A stretch of DNA of 64,000 nucleotides from Symbiodinium microadriaticum (taxonomy: Eukaryota > Sar > Dinophyceae > Suessiales > Symbiodiniaceae). A program made the position numbers and the translations under genes. The stretch is from assembly GCA_001939145.1 (NCBI GenBank), contig LSRX01000585.1, forward strand, positions 171,865 through 235,864. The letters run 5' to 3'. Position 1 is the stretch's first letter; each line of letters opens with the position of its first letter. The notes beneath the pieces are model-generated. The model ran no database searches, was not told the DNA's origin, and saw nothing but the letters and a program-made list of their open reading frames with translations. Of this stretch, positions 33,901-46,195 are shown piece by piece.

Positions 33901-35463
33901 TACACCGGCGAGCGCAATGCGGATGGGATGACTAGTCCCACAGCCCAGTTCAAGCCGATGTTGTGCAAAATCATAGCGCTTGGTGTCAAGGATGGATGCA
34001 ATCGATCGTTGCAAAACGTCACCTTCACACTGGTGCCACGTGCGCTCCAGCACCCTTCTTGATTCTTGACTGTGCAGAAGCTGAACATGACGCCGGCAAG
34101 GTATCACAGCATCTTTGCCGAGGGCTGTCGTGTCGCTGGATCCGTGAACGTGGCAACTTGCAGTGCAAGCAGATTTTAATTGGGACCTTCAAAGGAATAG
34201 GAGGAGAGACATGCACGCGAGATGCCGCTGCTGCCGGCTGCGTTTCCCTCCTCTCGCTGAGCAGGCGCGGGTTCCTGGCACTGTCCACTTCCAGGCGCGG
34301 CGCGGCTTAGGCGGCCAGGGCGCCTTGTGGCTTGCGGGCCTTGAGGGCAGGTGGGGCAATCGAAGGAGCGGGACATCAATCCCGCCTTCACGAACGCCCC
34401 TTGGCCCTTAGCTGTAGCAACTGCCACCGAAGAATCTTCTCGTGTGCCTCCAGGTGTCACACACCGTGCATCACTTCAGTTTCGGAGAGGTGCGGCTTGC
34501 ACTTGCACTGTGGGCAGATCCATGGCAGAGTTGCGAAGGCCCCTCGAGGATTGAAGGCATCCTTGCCTTCGCAGCACCGTCTTTAGCCAACGGGCTGCGA
34601 TCATCGATTGTTTGGGATTTCGGGTGTGGCCCGATACAAGGTACCGATCGCATGTTAATCCGCTCGACGGACAGACCTTCGTGGTGGTTCCATCCTCACT
34701 CGTCGCTTGGCAGTATTCCAACCCTGATGCCAGCAGTCTGAGGACAAATTTCACAAGGCCCCGAGTCATTTCATCAAGGCCGCTGCTGGCTTGCTTTAAT
34801 TTGAAAGCACCACCGATGTATGTCTGAAGAGGTGGTGCACACACGGTTCGAAGACTCGGACCTTCGCAGCTACCAACAGACCCACCAGTGGCAGCAGTCC
34901 TAGCATCTGTTCTCTTGCAGGGCAGCCCGATCGTGTTCACTTTGCAACCCAGAACCAGAGTGTATGAGACGGCGTCTGTGCGGTGACTGAGGAGTGTGCG
35001 AACATTGCAGCGGGGAACAACTCCCCAGGCCGCGTGCCAGGCTTGGAGGACAGGGAAAAGAAAAGCATCGCGTTTGCGTCCCAAGGCGAAGTTCTCCTTC
35101 GATCTCTCACCTGTGGAGGCAGAGCCACGCTTCATGACTTGTGCTGAACTTGCGTTCAAGAATGCAGGTGGTTATCGGTAAAGCCGACCGCAGATGGCCC
35201 ATTGCACAGATAGGGGGCAATTAGCGAACCATGAGCTTATTGTTTCCGTGGTTCCGAATGACCCTCTGTAATGCAAGCGAGAAGGTACGACTACATCACA
35301 CAGATCTTCGCAATCACCGGTGGTGACTGGACCTCAGCGGAAGAACAACTGATGCTGGCTCTGAGACGGCAGATATTTGGTTTGAGTCCAGGCATTCACA
35401 GTGATGTCCCTTGCTGCGGGAGTCCTCAAAGCATCGAGCGTCCAAATAAAAAGTGAGCCCTGA
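30979..35463 (+). CDS. PDI-C-type protein: ERV41/46 (ERGIC) N-half, thioredoxin domain, ERV41/46 C-half
   Basis: Exons follow the plant/protist PDI-C order. A membrane-span exon 30979-31055 (TLLAMITCVVLFCCE) is followed by ERV N-domain exons 31251-31369 (LLTINFDVTMLDVDCSHLT) and 31631-31693 (VWDAFGTERFNITKNVQKQ). A linker exon 31957-32006 leads to the thioredoxin exons 33252-33317 (DFTMINFYADW) and 33372 onward (CSHCRNFAPTW). ERV C-domain exons are 34101-34152 (EGCRVAGSVNV), 34265-34294 (ARVPGTVHFQ), 34454-34488 (VSHTVHHFSFGE), 34641-34680 (SHVNPLDGQTF), 34743-34778 (KFHKAPSHFIK), 34832 onward (VVHTRFEDS) and 35086-35118 (KFSFDLSPVE). The second membrane span is 35285-35324 plus 35393-35463, ending IKSEP and TGA. 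The family works in the ER/ERGIC; CSHC is the redox site. Donors are GT, GC and, at 35325, GA. The first exon and a few linkers are missing. Confidence 0.85.
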
Positions 35464-37440
35464 GCCCCGCGACCGTTTCGCCGCACTTCGACTCGTTGCA
35501 GCTCGGCTGCGGCAGGTATGCTGGACAAGGTCAGTTGACCTGCCGCTGCGGTGGAGGCAAGGAAACGGAACACACGCAAATGAAATTCGGAGATGGATGT
35601 TTCGGCCACAGGGCCTCAGGAGGATGAGACTCTAGCAGAACAACACAACATCAAGAGCATTTCACAAGTGACTGAAAGGAAGGTGCCGCAGGGGCTTTGT
35701 GGAAGATGTGAGATCCATGTAGGGCAATGATGCAGGATGCATCACACGTCAGAGTCAGCAGATTACAGTTGTCGTGATACATCGCCATTGCAATGCAGGT
35801 GCGGGGAGGTGATGGGAGGTGAGAAGCTGCGGATCGACTCTCATGGTCGAAAATGAAAGTGCCGTGGCTGTCATCCTAAATTGCCCATAATAAAACTTGA
35901 CAAGTCGGTACCGGATTTTCACAGGTTCCAAGTAGCTAAGCATTCGTCGGCAGCACGGCATGTTCGCACTTGCTCGTACAGTGGTGGTGAGATGCTAGCG
36001 CGCGGAGCTGCGCAAGGTGGCGGAGGAAGGAAGGCGGCTTCGGCACCAAAGCCCCCGCCCACCTCGACCCCAACTGCCAACAACGACGAGACATGCCCGT
36101 CGCGCGATGTCGCGCGCTCCCAAGCTCCGGGTAGGTTTGGTGCCGCTTGCCCGGCTGCGACACGCGCCGCCATGCCCCGCCCCAGGCCGTGTCGGACTGA
36201 CGATGGTGCTGTCGAGCGCCAGCTGCACCCCATGCCAAAGGGGCGGTTTGCGACCTCAAGTCAGCGACCCTGACGTTGCGTGCTGGCGAGCCGCCTTCGC
36301 GGCAGACGCGACGGCACGCTCGAGCGTTGTGTGGCGCACACGGAAATGCGATAGTAGCTAGTAGCTTACGTAGGCGGACGGTGACAGCACGGCCCGAGTC
36401 GGCTTGCGAGAGCAGCAACGGGACACCGATTTGAGATGAGAAAGGTGTATCTCAAACGCGTGCTGGTCACAGTCCCCGTGCGCAGGCGCGGCGTGGCAGG
36501 TGCAGCCCGGCCAACCTTGGAAGCCAGCCTCGCGCACTCGTGTTTCGGCCGTGCAGGCGGCGGGGAGGGTAGGCTAGCTCGTGCGCCGGGTCGGCGGAGA
36601 AGCTGGAGAAACAGGGAGAGCATCCGACCGCGAAGCCCAAGCGAGCGGCAGGTGCGCCGGAGGCGGCAGAACGCAGGCCCAATCTCCCCATACGGAATCC
36701 GCGCAGTGGCGAGGGCATCATCCAGGCTCGAGCGCTTCCTCCCCATCAGAGCAGAGACACGAGGCAACGGCGCGTTGATGCTCGCAGGAGCATGCGGCCG
36801 CGCAGTGCGTTGGCAGCATACCTAGGAGGTAGTTGGCGCGGGTTGACGCGCGGAACAGCAGCCTGCAAGGCGCCGAGGGCGGAGATGCGCTCGAGGAAGA
36901 CAAAACATATTGGGTGTTGCATCACCTCGTTTCGAGTCGCGCTTTGGAAATCAGTCGCCGAGTCCAAATTATCCTCGAGAACTGATCGCTTCGTCTGCCT
37001 CACTTGTCGACAGATCCGAATTTGTACCTTGCAATGAACGCATCGATGATCTACTCCAACCGTGTTGATTCGCACGCTTTGATCATTGCTGTCGTCGGAT
37101 AGTTCTTTTAGCTACGTACATCAGCCACTCATTGCACGATCTTTTTCTTGAGCCAAGCACATTTCCCCACACTATACACTTCTCGATTTCGTGCACTCTG
37201 CACTTCGATAGTGCGTGTCATCCATGCGAGGAATCGCATGCTAATCTTCTCAGTCGAATGGTTCCTGCCTCTCAAACACATAAGTCACATAAGACATGAT
37301 GGAAGACTCCTCCTCAGGAGGCATTCGCTGACAAACGGATTCCCAACGCAGCTCTAGCCAACTCTACGGCTTGCCTTCCAAGAACTTTGGTGAGCGCGTC
37401 TGCTTCAACTTACCGGACCTGTGCTTGAGAACTATCTCAT
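35464..37440. other. No supportable gene; GC-rich patch at 36000-36900
   Basis: Open frames occur on both strands of the GC-rich patch and mirror each other, as expected from composition. No domain is recognised. Confidence 0.5.
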
Positions 37441-37570
37441 GTTCGGCGAGCTGATCTCTCAAAGCTTCTGCTCGTACGCAAGAATGGCGATTGCGCCATG
37501 TTGTCGCAGTGTGCATAATGTTTGCAATGCACCCCGTGTTGTCAGAGGGAGTTCCACTGTCAACGTCCCC

Positions 37571-39261
37571 TCAATCAAACCCTTTACCAAATTTAAAACG
37601 GCCACTGCATGTGTGCATCCGAGACCAGCAGCCTGTATCTCTGCTTCGACAGCAGACTGCGCTGCCAGGGATCGCCTGATGCTCCACTGAACAAGATACC
37701 CATTCAGCATAGCGACCACTCCACTTCTGCTTTTGTTCCCGACAGCTTAGTTCAAGCATCCGTATTGCTTGGTTTGAGCTCCTGTCAAACACCACCTTGT
37801 GTTCAAGAGTCGCTGCCAAGTATCGCCAGGCTTGATGGCTCCACTCTTTACTTTTCGTGGATGTGCCACAGACCCCAGTAACTGCAGCAATATCCGGCCT
37901 TGTCCGTTGTGATGCCCATAACAGGCTACCGATTTCCTGCTGTCCCTTTCGCAGCAAACCTCGATACTCATCACAACTCCTATGATCAAACTCTGGTTCC
38001 ATTCCCTCTTGGATGTTCGGCAATGACAAGTCACTGAATCCTCGCTCCTTCAAACATCTCTTGACGTACAGTATTTGATGACATTCCAGGTCGCCATCGC
38101 CAGTGAAACCTTTTCGCATACCCCAACATCCCAACTCCTTTTGAGCATTATGGGATCTCTCCACCTCATCCTTTACAGGCTTGTCGACAGGGTCTACCAA
38201 GATTCCTTGATCTTTGACCTTCCGATTCACTGAAACCTTGGTCCGGATTGCGAAGAGATTGCGCAGCGAAGCTGCCAGAAGGATATCATCCAGGTAGAAC
38301 AGTAGGTATCCGACAATACCTCCCTGAGATTCCCTGAGTACAAACCGTTACAAACCGCACCCAAACACGCTCCTGAGCATCTGCTGGATGAAATACCGCC
38401 GTCTCTCCACCCGGGAGTTCCACCTCAACTCCACGAATGGTGTCCTTCCTGGTTTTCGTCCAACTTTTTGGCGAAACGCGTAATCCGTAGAGCGCTCGTC
38501 TGAGCAGCCACAGTTCTGTTTTTCCCGCGTATCCCAACCAACCTTTTCAAGATGCCAGGGGGTGCCGCCAACACTGTGGGTTCAGCCTCAGGAAGTTCTG
38601 CATAAGGAAATGCTGCATCTGCATTGACGTCAAGAACTGAAAGACTGCAGCTAAGGCTAAGGATCATCGTAAGCGCAAGCACACACCGTGTAAAGAATCT
38701 GGAACTCGGCGCGATTGCTCAAATGTTTCTGACTGATGTTGCCACAGACTACGATCCGTGGCTTATGTGTATAAAGGTTTTCAAGATCCGGACTTTCAGG
38801 ATTGGGTTTCTTGACTAGGACCAACTTCGCAGGGAGAGGTCTTGCAAGTCGAGGGTCCCGGACTTTGCGAGACTCATTCTCCTCCTGCGCGATCCTTTCA
38901 AATACTTCCTCCAGATCTCCCTGAATGCCCCCCATCTAGCTGATCGTTCAGGCTCGGTCGCCTACTGAACCTCCCTGGCGCCTACTGATAGGTTAACCAG
39001 CTCATCCGTTTCCAGATTTTCGGCGACTGCTTCCTCCGATGCATCTCTGATTCCGCCGCTGGTTCTGGCAACCAGTACCAGCAACATGCTCACGGGTTTT
39101 TGCTGCAGCAATCGTCGCAGCACCTTCGGGCACCTCGTCAGCCACAGAGGGGTTGAGAATTCCAGACAACGTGACTCCCCTCCATGTCCGCTTGTCTGGC
39201 AACAACGCGCGCCCAGGTTGCCCATCCGTCCAACGATCAGTGATGAACGATTTTCCGGCAC
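37571..39261 (-). mobile_element. Decayed Ty1/Copia retrotransposon pol (RT-RNase H)
   Basis: Read on the minus strand from high to low coordinates, in several frames: a pre-RT acidic linker; RT start with LPAKLVLVKKPNPESPD and KPRIVVCGN (38935-38657); VLDVNADAAFPYAELPEAEP (about 38640-38570); WLLRRALYGLRVSPKSW (about 38510); the active-site motif GYLLFYLDDILLAAS (about 38320-38275); then a C-terminal RT/RNase H-connecting region with LLWASQRTRPDIAAVTGV (to 37571). At least three frame changes and stops show it is dead. No LTRs were found. Confidence 0.8.
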
Positions 39262-39320
39262 CGGTGATGCGCACTCCTGCCGCCTGCCGCAGCGCCTTAT
39301 AGCTCCTGAAACTACCGAAG

Positions 39321-39390
39321 CCTGCAGGTTGCACAGTTACCCCGCTGGATCTTCGTCACGCTGTTGCAAAAAAGGTGTGTCAAAAAAAAC
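39321..39390 (+). mobile_element. Solo 3' tail of a non-LTR retroelement
   Basis: The segment cctgcaggttgcacag...cacgctgttgc, then aaaaaaggtgtgt and an A-rich end, is shared with the tails at 45801-45870 and, in shorter form, 47521-47572. No coding part precedes it, so it is a 5'-truncated copy or a remnant. Confidence 0.6.
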
Positions 39391-41179
39391 CGTGAGGAGT
39401 TGGAGTCCATTCAGCGGTATCTGCGACAGCTGCCTTCTGCATCAGACTTCGATACAGCCATTACAACTAGATGGTGGAAGCTGGCGAGAGCTCGTGCTCA
39501 AAGTTTAGGTTTTCCCGAGCCGGCTCCCAATGACAGTATTGCAACAATGGACAGCTTTTGGTGAACATTTTTGCGAAGACGTGCCATGAAGCCTAATTGC
39601 TTGAGGATGGCAACCCGACATCATTATTTCAGCGGCTTTTGGTCCGGAGAGATAACTCAGTTTGCTCGAGGCTCGAGGTGGTGTGCAGACGACTTGCATC
39701 TGATCAAGGAGCCCGGACGCGGAGGAGCGGTCCCGCTCTCAGCCGTTTGGCGTAACCGGCAACCCGCAACATTCATGCCAAGCTCCCTTGTGATCACGAG
39801 ATATCGCTCTTGCAAACGACTCACACGGCCATCAAGCTCGGTCACCTGGGTGACCACCCAACTGGTGTGCTGAAGGCTCTGTTCATACTTCTCCTTCATC
39901 GAGTGGTTGGCTGTTTTGTCATCCCATTCATGGTTTCCACATCCATCAGCCGCTTTGCGTCAAGTCTAACCATCCCTTGCAGGACGAGGGCACAATCAGT
40001 TCAACATTTCTATCAAAAACACATTTATACTAATTTATGACTTGTTGCAAAGTGCGTAGGAACTTCAACCAGCGGGCAAGCCACCAAGTCTAGCAGGTCA
40101 TGTGGATTTTGCTCCTGTTGTCCCTCCTCTTTAAGGCTTTCAACCAAGTTTGCAGTGACGAGACAGACATGAACCACATGGTTCTGGGTGGATGGCCTCA
40201 GGACTCAGCCCGTCGCACGATAGAGGATGACAGTTGGGAGGTGCTTAGGCGCATGACAGAGGTCACCTATCTGGGTCAAGTGATTGTGCTTGATGGTTTG
40301 GTTGTGGATCGTATTCTGCAAACCTACATGGGCACAAGATGGATTGCGGTTAGGTTTGTGGATGTACAGCATACAGAGCGCATCTTGCAATGCAGAGCAG
40401 TACTACGAGCAGTCCGTCCTAGATCTCGAGTTGTTCCTGCGATCATTTCAGCACCTCCCCTGCAGTCTCGCTGGGGACTGGAATGCCGATGTTGATGACA
40501 GTCGGTTTGTGACACTGAGCTTCATGTGCAGTTCCTTGTCATACAAGTGTTTTCACCCGACTGCGCCCACTTGGCTTGGTAGGCTCAGTCAGAGAATGCT
40601 TGATTATCTCATCTTCCATCGCCATGCTCTTGAGGGAGTGCGCATGCACGCGGAGCCAGAACTTCAACACAACACAGTCCCTGCCAAAGAAGTTGGCAGT
40701 GATCGTGACCTTGTTCAGTTCAAGCTGTTCATGCTTTGCTCCAAGGCCGTCCGACAACCCCGGCCTAGAAAACGCAACAGAGGCAACAAGTGGATTGTAG
40801 ACAGGGACAAACTGGACCATGTCATTGTTGATGAGGAGTTCTTTCGGCAACAATCGGCAAAGCAACCCTGGGAGATTATTCGCAGTACTAACGATACCTG
40901 CGCTTGTCCTCTTAAGCCTTCCCTGAAGTACGAAGACGCGCTCGACGAACTATGCAGACAGTGACACTGTACCAACGATCCTGCTGACAAGACGTGCCTG
41001 GCAAAGCAAATCCTGAGCCGAAGACGTGAAGCTCGCAGTCTTTGGCTGCAAGGCCTCATGCGAAAGGCCACAACCGGAGATGGAGCTGCAACTGCTTATT
41101 TGCACAACAGATCCAAGCCTAAGCCATCGCACAACAAGTTCATCCAGGCTAGTGGTGGTAAGCAGGCGGCCAGGGAATC

Positions 41180-41845
41180 GAAGGCACAGGAAACGTCCAA
41201 GCTGATCCACACTGAGGACTTCTTCCATTTGGTCTCGCGGTCTGCCAAGTAATGAGCCATCGACAATGCATCTAGGGTTTGATGTCCAGGGCGCCCCGCA
41301 AATTGGCAGGAGTAGCAAGGCACTGTGGGTTACATTCTAATCGTTAGGAGACCCATGAACAACTTGTTGAGCACCTCCAACAGGTTTATTGGCCTCACAT
41401 CCCGAGCACGGGATACTTGGGGGCACTTTTCACTGAGGGCCACATAAGCTTTGTAGTAGTCAGCTGGGGGCCCACCATCACGTAGCAGAGTGTTCATATG
41501 ATGCCGGGCGACTGCGAGTCCTTCGGGCAGCTGAACAAGCGCACGAATGAGCTCTGCCGAAACACCGCTGGCCACTCGCCTTGCCTGGCTGGAGCTTACC
41601 GAACGACCGCTGGATTTCAGAGACGTCAAAGAGCCTACACGGCGCAGCGGAAGAGGCAGTGCCCGCAAGACGAGCTTCCCAACCGGAGACAGCATCGAGT
41701 TGGCACCTTCCTTCATGAAGAAGGGCGCCCTCTCTGCCGGTGGGAAGCCCTGCGAATGCTTCAGGTCATGAAACACTCGCACCTTGAGTTCCGCTACATG
41801 GGGCAAGAGCGTTGACGAAACATCTGGGGTACAGGAGGTTCCCAC
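41180..41845 (-). mobile_element. Inverted RT N-terminal segment of the LINE
   Basis: Read on the minus strand: GVSAELIRALVQLPEGLAV, KCPQVSRARDVRPINLLEVL, then FAGRPGHQTLDAL and motif A ISLDVSCAFDSL at the low-coordinate end. These are RT motifs 0 to A, missing from the plus-strand element between its linker and motif B, so the segment appears flipped in place. Confidence 0.65.
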
Positions 41846-42167
41846 AGGTCTTAGATTAAGAAAAATTTTCAGTTGCGTGCTGGCTAGGCAAATCCAGAGG
41901 CTCTTTCAGCAGTGGTATCAAACCAAGCCTCCCTCCCTTCATTCTACATATGGCCTCTTGTATATTGATGACATACTCCTTCGCCTGCCTGACTGGCATG
42001 TGGCGGATGCGATGTATGGACAGTTGTGCGATGCATTCCAGGACCTTGGAGTAACCATCAATGTCGAAAGGACACATCTGATGGCATCTCACTCTTTCCT
42101 GCTGGAAAGCGAGCCGGAACACTCACTGCGCGGACAACTCAAGTGGGCCACAAGGTTGCAGTACCTG

Positions 42168-42183
42168 GCCATTTTGGCTCAAG
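42168..42183 (+). other. 16-nt exact match to the dinoflagellate spliced leader 3' part
   Basis: GCCATTTTGGCTCAAG equals bases 7-22 of the published dinoflagellate spliced leader, as I recall it. It overlaps the end of the RT reading frame of the LINE (residues LAILAQ), just before its stop. ACCGTAGCC, equal to the leader's first nine bases with A at the first position, occurs about 15 bases downstream. Confidence 0.45.
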
Positions 42184-42482
42184 ACCATTTGCAAGTCGCA
42201 CCGTAGCCTCCTGGCACACGCCCAGCACGCGGCGCGACGCACATGGCCTTTCTGGCGGTAGGGGCATGGGGCTTCTTCAAGTGGGCCTCCTCGTCCTCCT
42301 CTGCGGTGCCGCCAGAGCGTGACACACGCGGTCCTCACCTGCAGCTGGGGCGCCCCGCCGTACCATGCGCCGGGCTTCGCTCCCATCCCTGCTTGCTGGG
42401 GCTGGTTGGTGGTGGGGATCCTCATCGGGCTATTGGCCCGCGAACTGCTCGGGCTCGCGCTCGCCGTGTTGTGGGCGCGGGC

Positions 42483-42678
42483 NNNNNNNNNNNNNNNNNN
42501 NNNNNNNNNNNNNNNNNNNNNNNNNNNNNNNNNNNNNNNNNNNNNNNNNNNNNNNNNNNNNNNNNNNNNNNNNNNNNNNNNNNNNNNNNNNNNNNNNNNN
42601 NNNNNNNNNNNNNNNNNNNNNNNNNNNNNNNNNNNNNNNNNNNNNNNNNNNNNNNNNNNNNNNNNNNNNNNNNNNNNN
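42483..42678. other. Assembly gap (196 N)
   Basis: A run of N inside the LINE region. The flanks are GC-rich. Confidence 0.99.
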
Positions 42679-43631
42679 CGCCGCTTGGAGCTCGCGCGGA
42701 GCTCCCCTCCCCCAACAAGTGGTTGCCATGGCGCTTGATGACCACTCGGCATCCTCCGTCAAGCAAGCCCAGCAATGTCTACATTGAGCTAGTCATTGAG
42801 CTCATGAAAGAAAACTCATGACAAGATGTATCCGTTTTTGCGGCGATTATCTTGGCAGTCAATCAAAGCTGGTTTGCATATGTTGCGCACGCATGTTGTT
42901 AGTACCGGGTTGTGGCTTGCCCCCCTCGTTTTCCCTTTAGTTAAACAACTGTTAAACACACAGAGCAGATCGACACTTAGCTTCCTTGTCACAAGACGTT
43001 GCGTACTCGCTGGTCAGAGTGCGATGGAGCGCCGTTCGTTCCACAGTACTTGGTGATGACAAATGGCGATGGGTTAGTTCTTGGGTCAAGCGAAAGTGGT
43101 GTTATCTGGGTCACCTAGTCAGAAAAGGGGAACATAGTGTGGCTTTCGCAGCAATGACGGCGCGCACGCTCCAGCAGCAGAACGACGCACCGTGGAGCAT
43201 CTCTTTTAATTGGTTGCTCAAAACTGCTCAGGCTCTCTACTCTTCCCGGGGTAGCCCCACTGTCCAACAGCTTGAATTTTGGGTCCAGGATCGTCGAACA
43301 TGGGCCAGTAAATCAGACATGGTGCGCCAGCAGCACCTCCATCAGGCGACCTCTTGCTGTACAAGTTGACTGGTTACGGTGCATTTATGCTCAGTATACA
43401 CATCTTGGTTGGGCTTTGCATACTTTACATCCTGAGCAGGATTGGCTTTACTATGTTGTGGGTGATTACATGCCTTCACATTGCAATCTTCAGGAAGTCA
43501 TAGATGCTTGGGAATCTGGCCTTCAGTGTATCTCTATGATGTCCAACACCTGGGTGCAGCAAGTGTTTGTTTCTGATGATCTGCAGGATGTTGTAGCGGT
43601 CTTGGCGTCACCCCTGCGTCGCCTCATGTAG

Positions 43632-45150
43632 TCGAGTCATGCAAGGGCCCTCTTGCTTGAATACGTCTCGAGTCAAGCTTGCAAACGTAAGATAAGTCAT
43701 CCCTTGTAGTATGCATCACTCGTTCTGGACTTTCTAGTTCTTTCTTGCGCCGCTCGTGAGTGCATCCCCTAGGTCCCGTAAGGTGAACTGAGGAAGGCTC
43801 TGCCCTCGAGCTTCGCTGCCGGCATAGGCTGCACGGCCGTGCTGAGAAAAAAACATCGCACGTGGCTGGCAATCTGTGCAAACACGACTGCCGGGTTGGC
43901 GGCCGCTGGAGTTCATGCAAACCGTCGTTGTCCACAATCGCATTGCGTACTGCAAACTCTGCATCCTCGCAGGGTACTTCCCCAAAACAGTGCCAAAACC
44001 CTTAACAACTGCAACGGGATTTGTTTCCATCATCGAGCTCGAACGGTGTTTGTGTAGAGATTTGTTCGTCGAGTTTGTTGTGCTGTGTTTCCAATTGCCA
44101 CTGCTTCTTGGCTCTTTAATGTTTTATTCCGCTGTACAAAGAATGAGGTGTGATTTACCTCCCTGCAAAGCGTCTCGACTCGCGCCTACCCTATGGGACC
44201 CTACCACGCTCTACGCTTGCCGCCAGTCAGGGCGTTGCACGCGCAATGTCGCTGCGGAAGAGCCCGAGCTGCAAGAGGTTTTTGCCGATATACGCTCACA
44301 GCTCCATGTGCCCTCCAGCCATCTCCAGCCGACCATGGGCTCGTTGATGCCTCCGAGGGCCTTGTGCCGCTTTTCCGATGCTTTCCGTAGTACCGGACGT
44401 CTGCAAAAAAACGGACGCAAAGAAGTACGCAGGTGCTTGTTGACTGCATGGCGCGAGCATGCGCGAGCCATAAATCAAAACAAACAGCGCATGGGCGAAG
44501 GATATCTTGCTCCACACTAGAGAGCGACACCACGGTTTCACGTTGCAAACCGTTCCTGCAAAGATCCTACAAGCAGTGCGGCACGCTTTGCGGGTTGGCC
44601 TGCAGTTCGTTGTGGACCAAGTATTGAACGAAAATCGAATCCGTGGTTGGAAGGTCCTCCTGCTTGCCTCACCCAACACGTGCCATGGCCGCAACGACTC
44701 CGTGTCACCCGGCATCTGGAGCCCTGCACCAGCAACGCCGGACCGCTGAGCATGACGTGGAGGAGATTATGGCTGCCCGTGCTACAGCCCTTGTCCACCC
44801 CGGTGAGTTTGCAGAACCACTGGCAATTGGCAGTGAACATATATAGGCCGGGCCGCGGAAGGCCGCGCTTACGCGACGCTGGACAGCCGCTCGCCGCATT
44901 GCGAGCGCACACGCAGAGGTTGCTGGAATTGCCTTTGCGGCCCTGCGATGCCAGCAACGGCGTTGAGCCGTTGTTGGGAGACCTCCTCGCGGCGCCGCCG
45001 TAGCGGCCCACTACCGGCCATTTCTGTTTGAAGAACATCTGCCTACTGCATACATGGTCATCGCAAAAAATCGTATTGTTTCGTCATGAGCTGTCAAGCC
45101 TGTGCATTGAGATGCTCTGTGGGTTGGATTGAAGCAGCCTGGTGTGTTGA
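43632..45150. other. No supportable gene
   Basis: Open frames on both strands (for example 43876-44520 +, 43734-44033 -) have no recognised domain. Given the neighbours, this is probably more decayed retroelement sequence. Confidence 0.4.
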
Positions 45151-45159
45151 ACCAAACCA

Positions 45160-45870
45160 TTTCAGTTTTGCAGAGGTTGTACTGCGACCAAATCGGTGAT
45201 CACCGTGCAGATTGCCCACGTGCGGGACTCCTCCGCGGCCAAGGCATTCCGCCGGAAAGCGCAGCTGCGCGCATCTGCAGAGAAGCTGGAGCCACGGTCG
45301 CAGCCAATGTCTTCCTCCGTGATCTCAACATCATCACCCGGCGACACAGCAACCGGCGGACAGAGGTGATCTCCAACGGGCTACCCCTCTGGGGCGGAGT
45401 CCATCTCGCCGTCGACACTACTTTCGGTTCGGCCTTCGATGCAAGACGCCGCCTGCGGCGGCACCCACGCGCAAACGCACCTACCCAGCTCCTGCACACC
45501 CCGCGGTGCCGCCTCGTCGTGATGGCCCTGAGGATGCAAGACGTTGGAGTCCAGAAGCCATTCAGTTCGTCCAACTGTCCTTTGCAGCCTCGCTGTTGTC
45601 GCTGCCCCTCCGCAGCACTGCTAACGTCGATGGCCCTTTCCCTGACCTCAGCGACGTGCTCGCCGAACGCCGACTAGACTGCCCACCGCTTGCCAGTCGT
45701 TTGCCCGCACGGTGAGCTGCACTCCAGCGGCAACGCTTCAATTCCTAAAACCACCGCCCGCGTGTGCCCGCGGCCCAGGAGCGGAACCTCTATCCCCGTA
45801 GACTGCAGGTTGCACAGGGACCTCGCGGGATCTTTTTCACGCTGTTGCCAAAAGGTGTGTTGAATAAAAA
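45160..45870 (+). mobile_element. 3' end of a non-LTR retroelement, copy 1
   Basis: Contains GDHRADCPRAGLLRGQG, RICREAGATVAANVFLRDLN and NGLPLWGGVHLAVDTT, matching the longer copy at 46196-47503 residue for residue in many places. It lacks most of the region between VDTT and the end and has frame damage. The tail at 45801-45870 ends aaaaggtgtgttgaataaaa. Confidence 0.75.
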
Positions 45871-46195
45871 TCGGTAAAGATCGTGATGCGGCGGTTCCTG
45901 ACAAGGCTGCGTTCTCGGCCCACACCTTCCCTGATCGTTTTTTGCAAGTTCCTCTCAACACTCTGTCATTGATTTGGGCGAGTTTTGGGCGGGATTGTTG
46001 TCAGTGGCAGGTGCTCCGACAAAGAAACCGACGCAAGCGCGAGCTGCTCCTGTGAACCGTCACTTGTGCCTGCTCTACTCATTTTCGCAAGACCGAGCTG
46101 TTCCTGCAACCCCTTGCCCAGGCCATGCTGCCTTCGGCTTTCCCTGAGCTGCTGCGCCACCGACAGCGACATGGATCAAGCATGATCAAGCTACA

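Larger units (their letters stand above)
40100..43631 (+). mobile_element. Decayed LINE (endonuclease-RT) with an internal inversion and an assembly gap
   Basis: Plus-strand parts: AP-endonuclease-like domain (40284-40964) with AGDWNADVDD and the RMLDYLIFHRHA end motif; a linker to about 41180; RT motifs B-C at about 41825-42206 with IFSCVLARQIQRLFQQW and the active-site YIDDILL (about 41955); and after the N gap a C-terminal region 42986-43631 (WLLKTAQALYSSRGSP, DWLYYVVGDYMPSHC). The RT N-terminal part is present only on the minus strand (41180-41845). Several frameshifts occur, so it is inactive. Confidence 0.75.

Noticed and set aside
33100-34107. Long minus-strand frame of 335 codons
   Set aside because: It overlaps well-supported plus-strand PDI-C exons and has no domain of its own; it is an antisense shadow.
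36017-36825. Multiple overlapping frames on both strands
   Set aside because: GC-rich composition suppresses stops in all frames; no conserved motif is seen.
37146-37160. Reverse-strand match to the spliced leader end (TTGGCTCAAG)
   Set aside because: Only 10 nt match; a match of this length is expected by chance at appreciable frequency in 64 kb.
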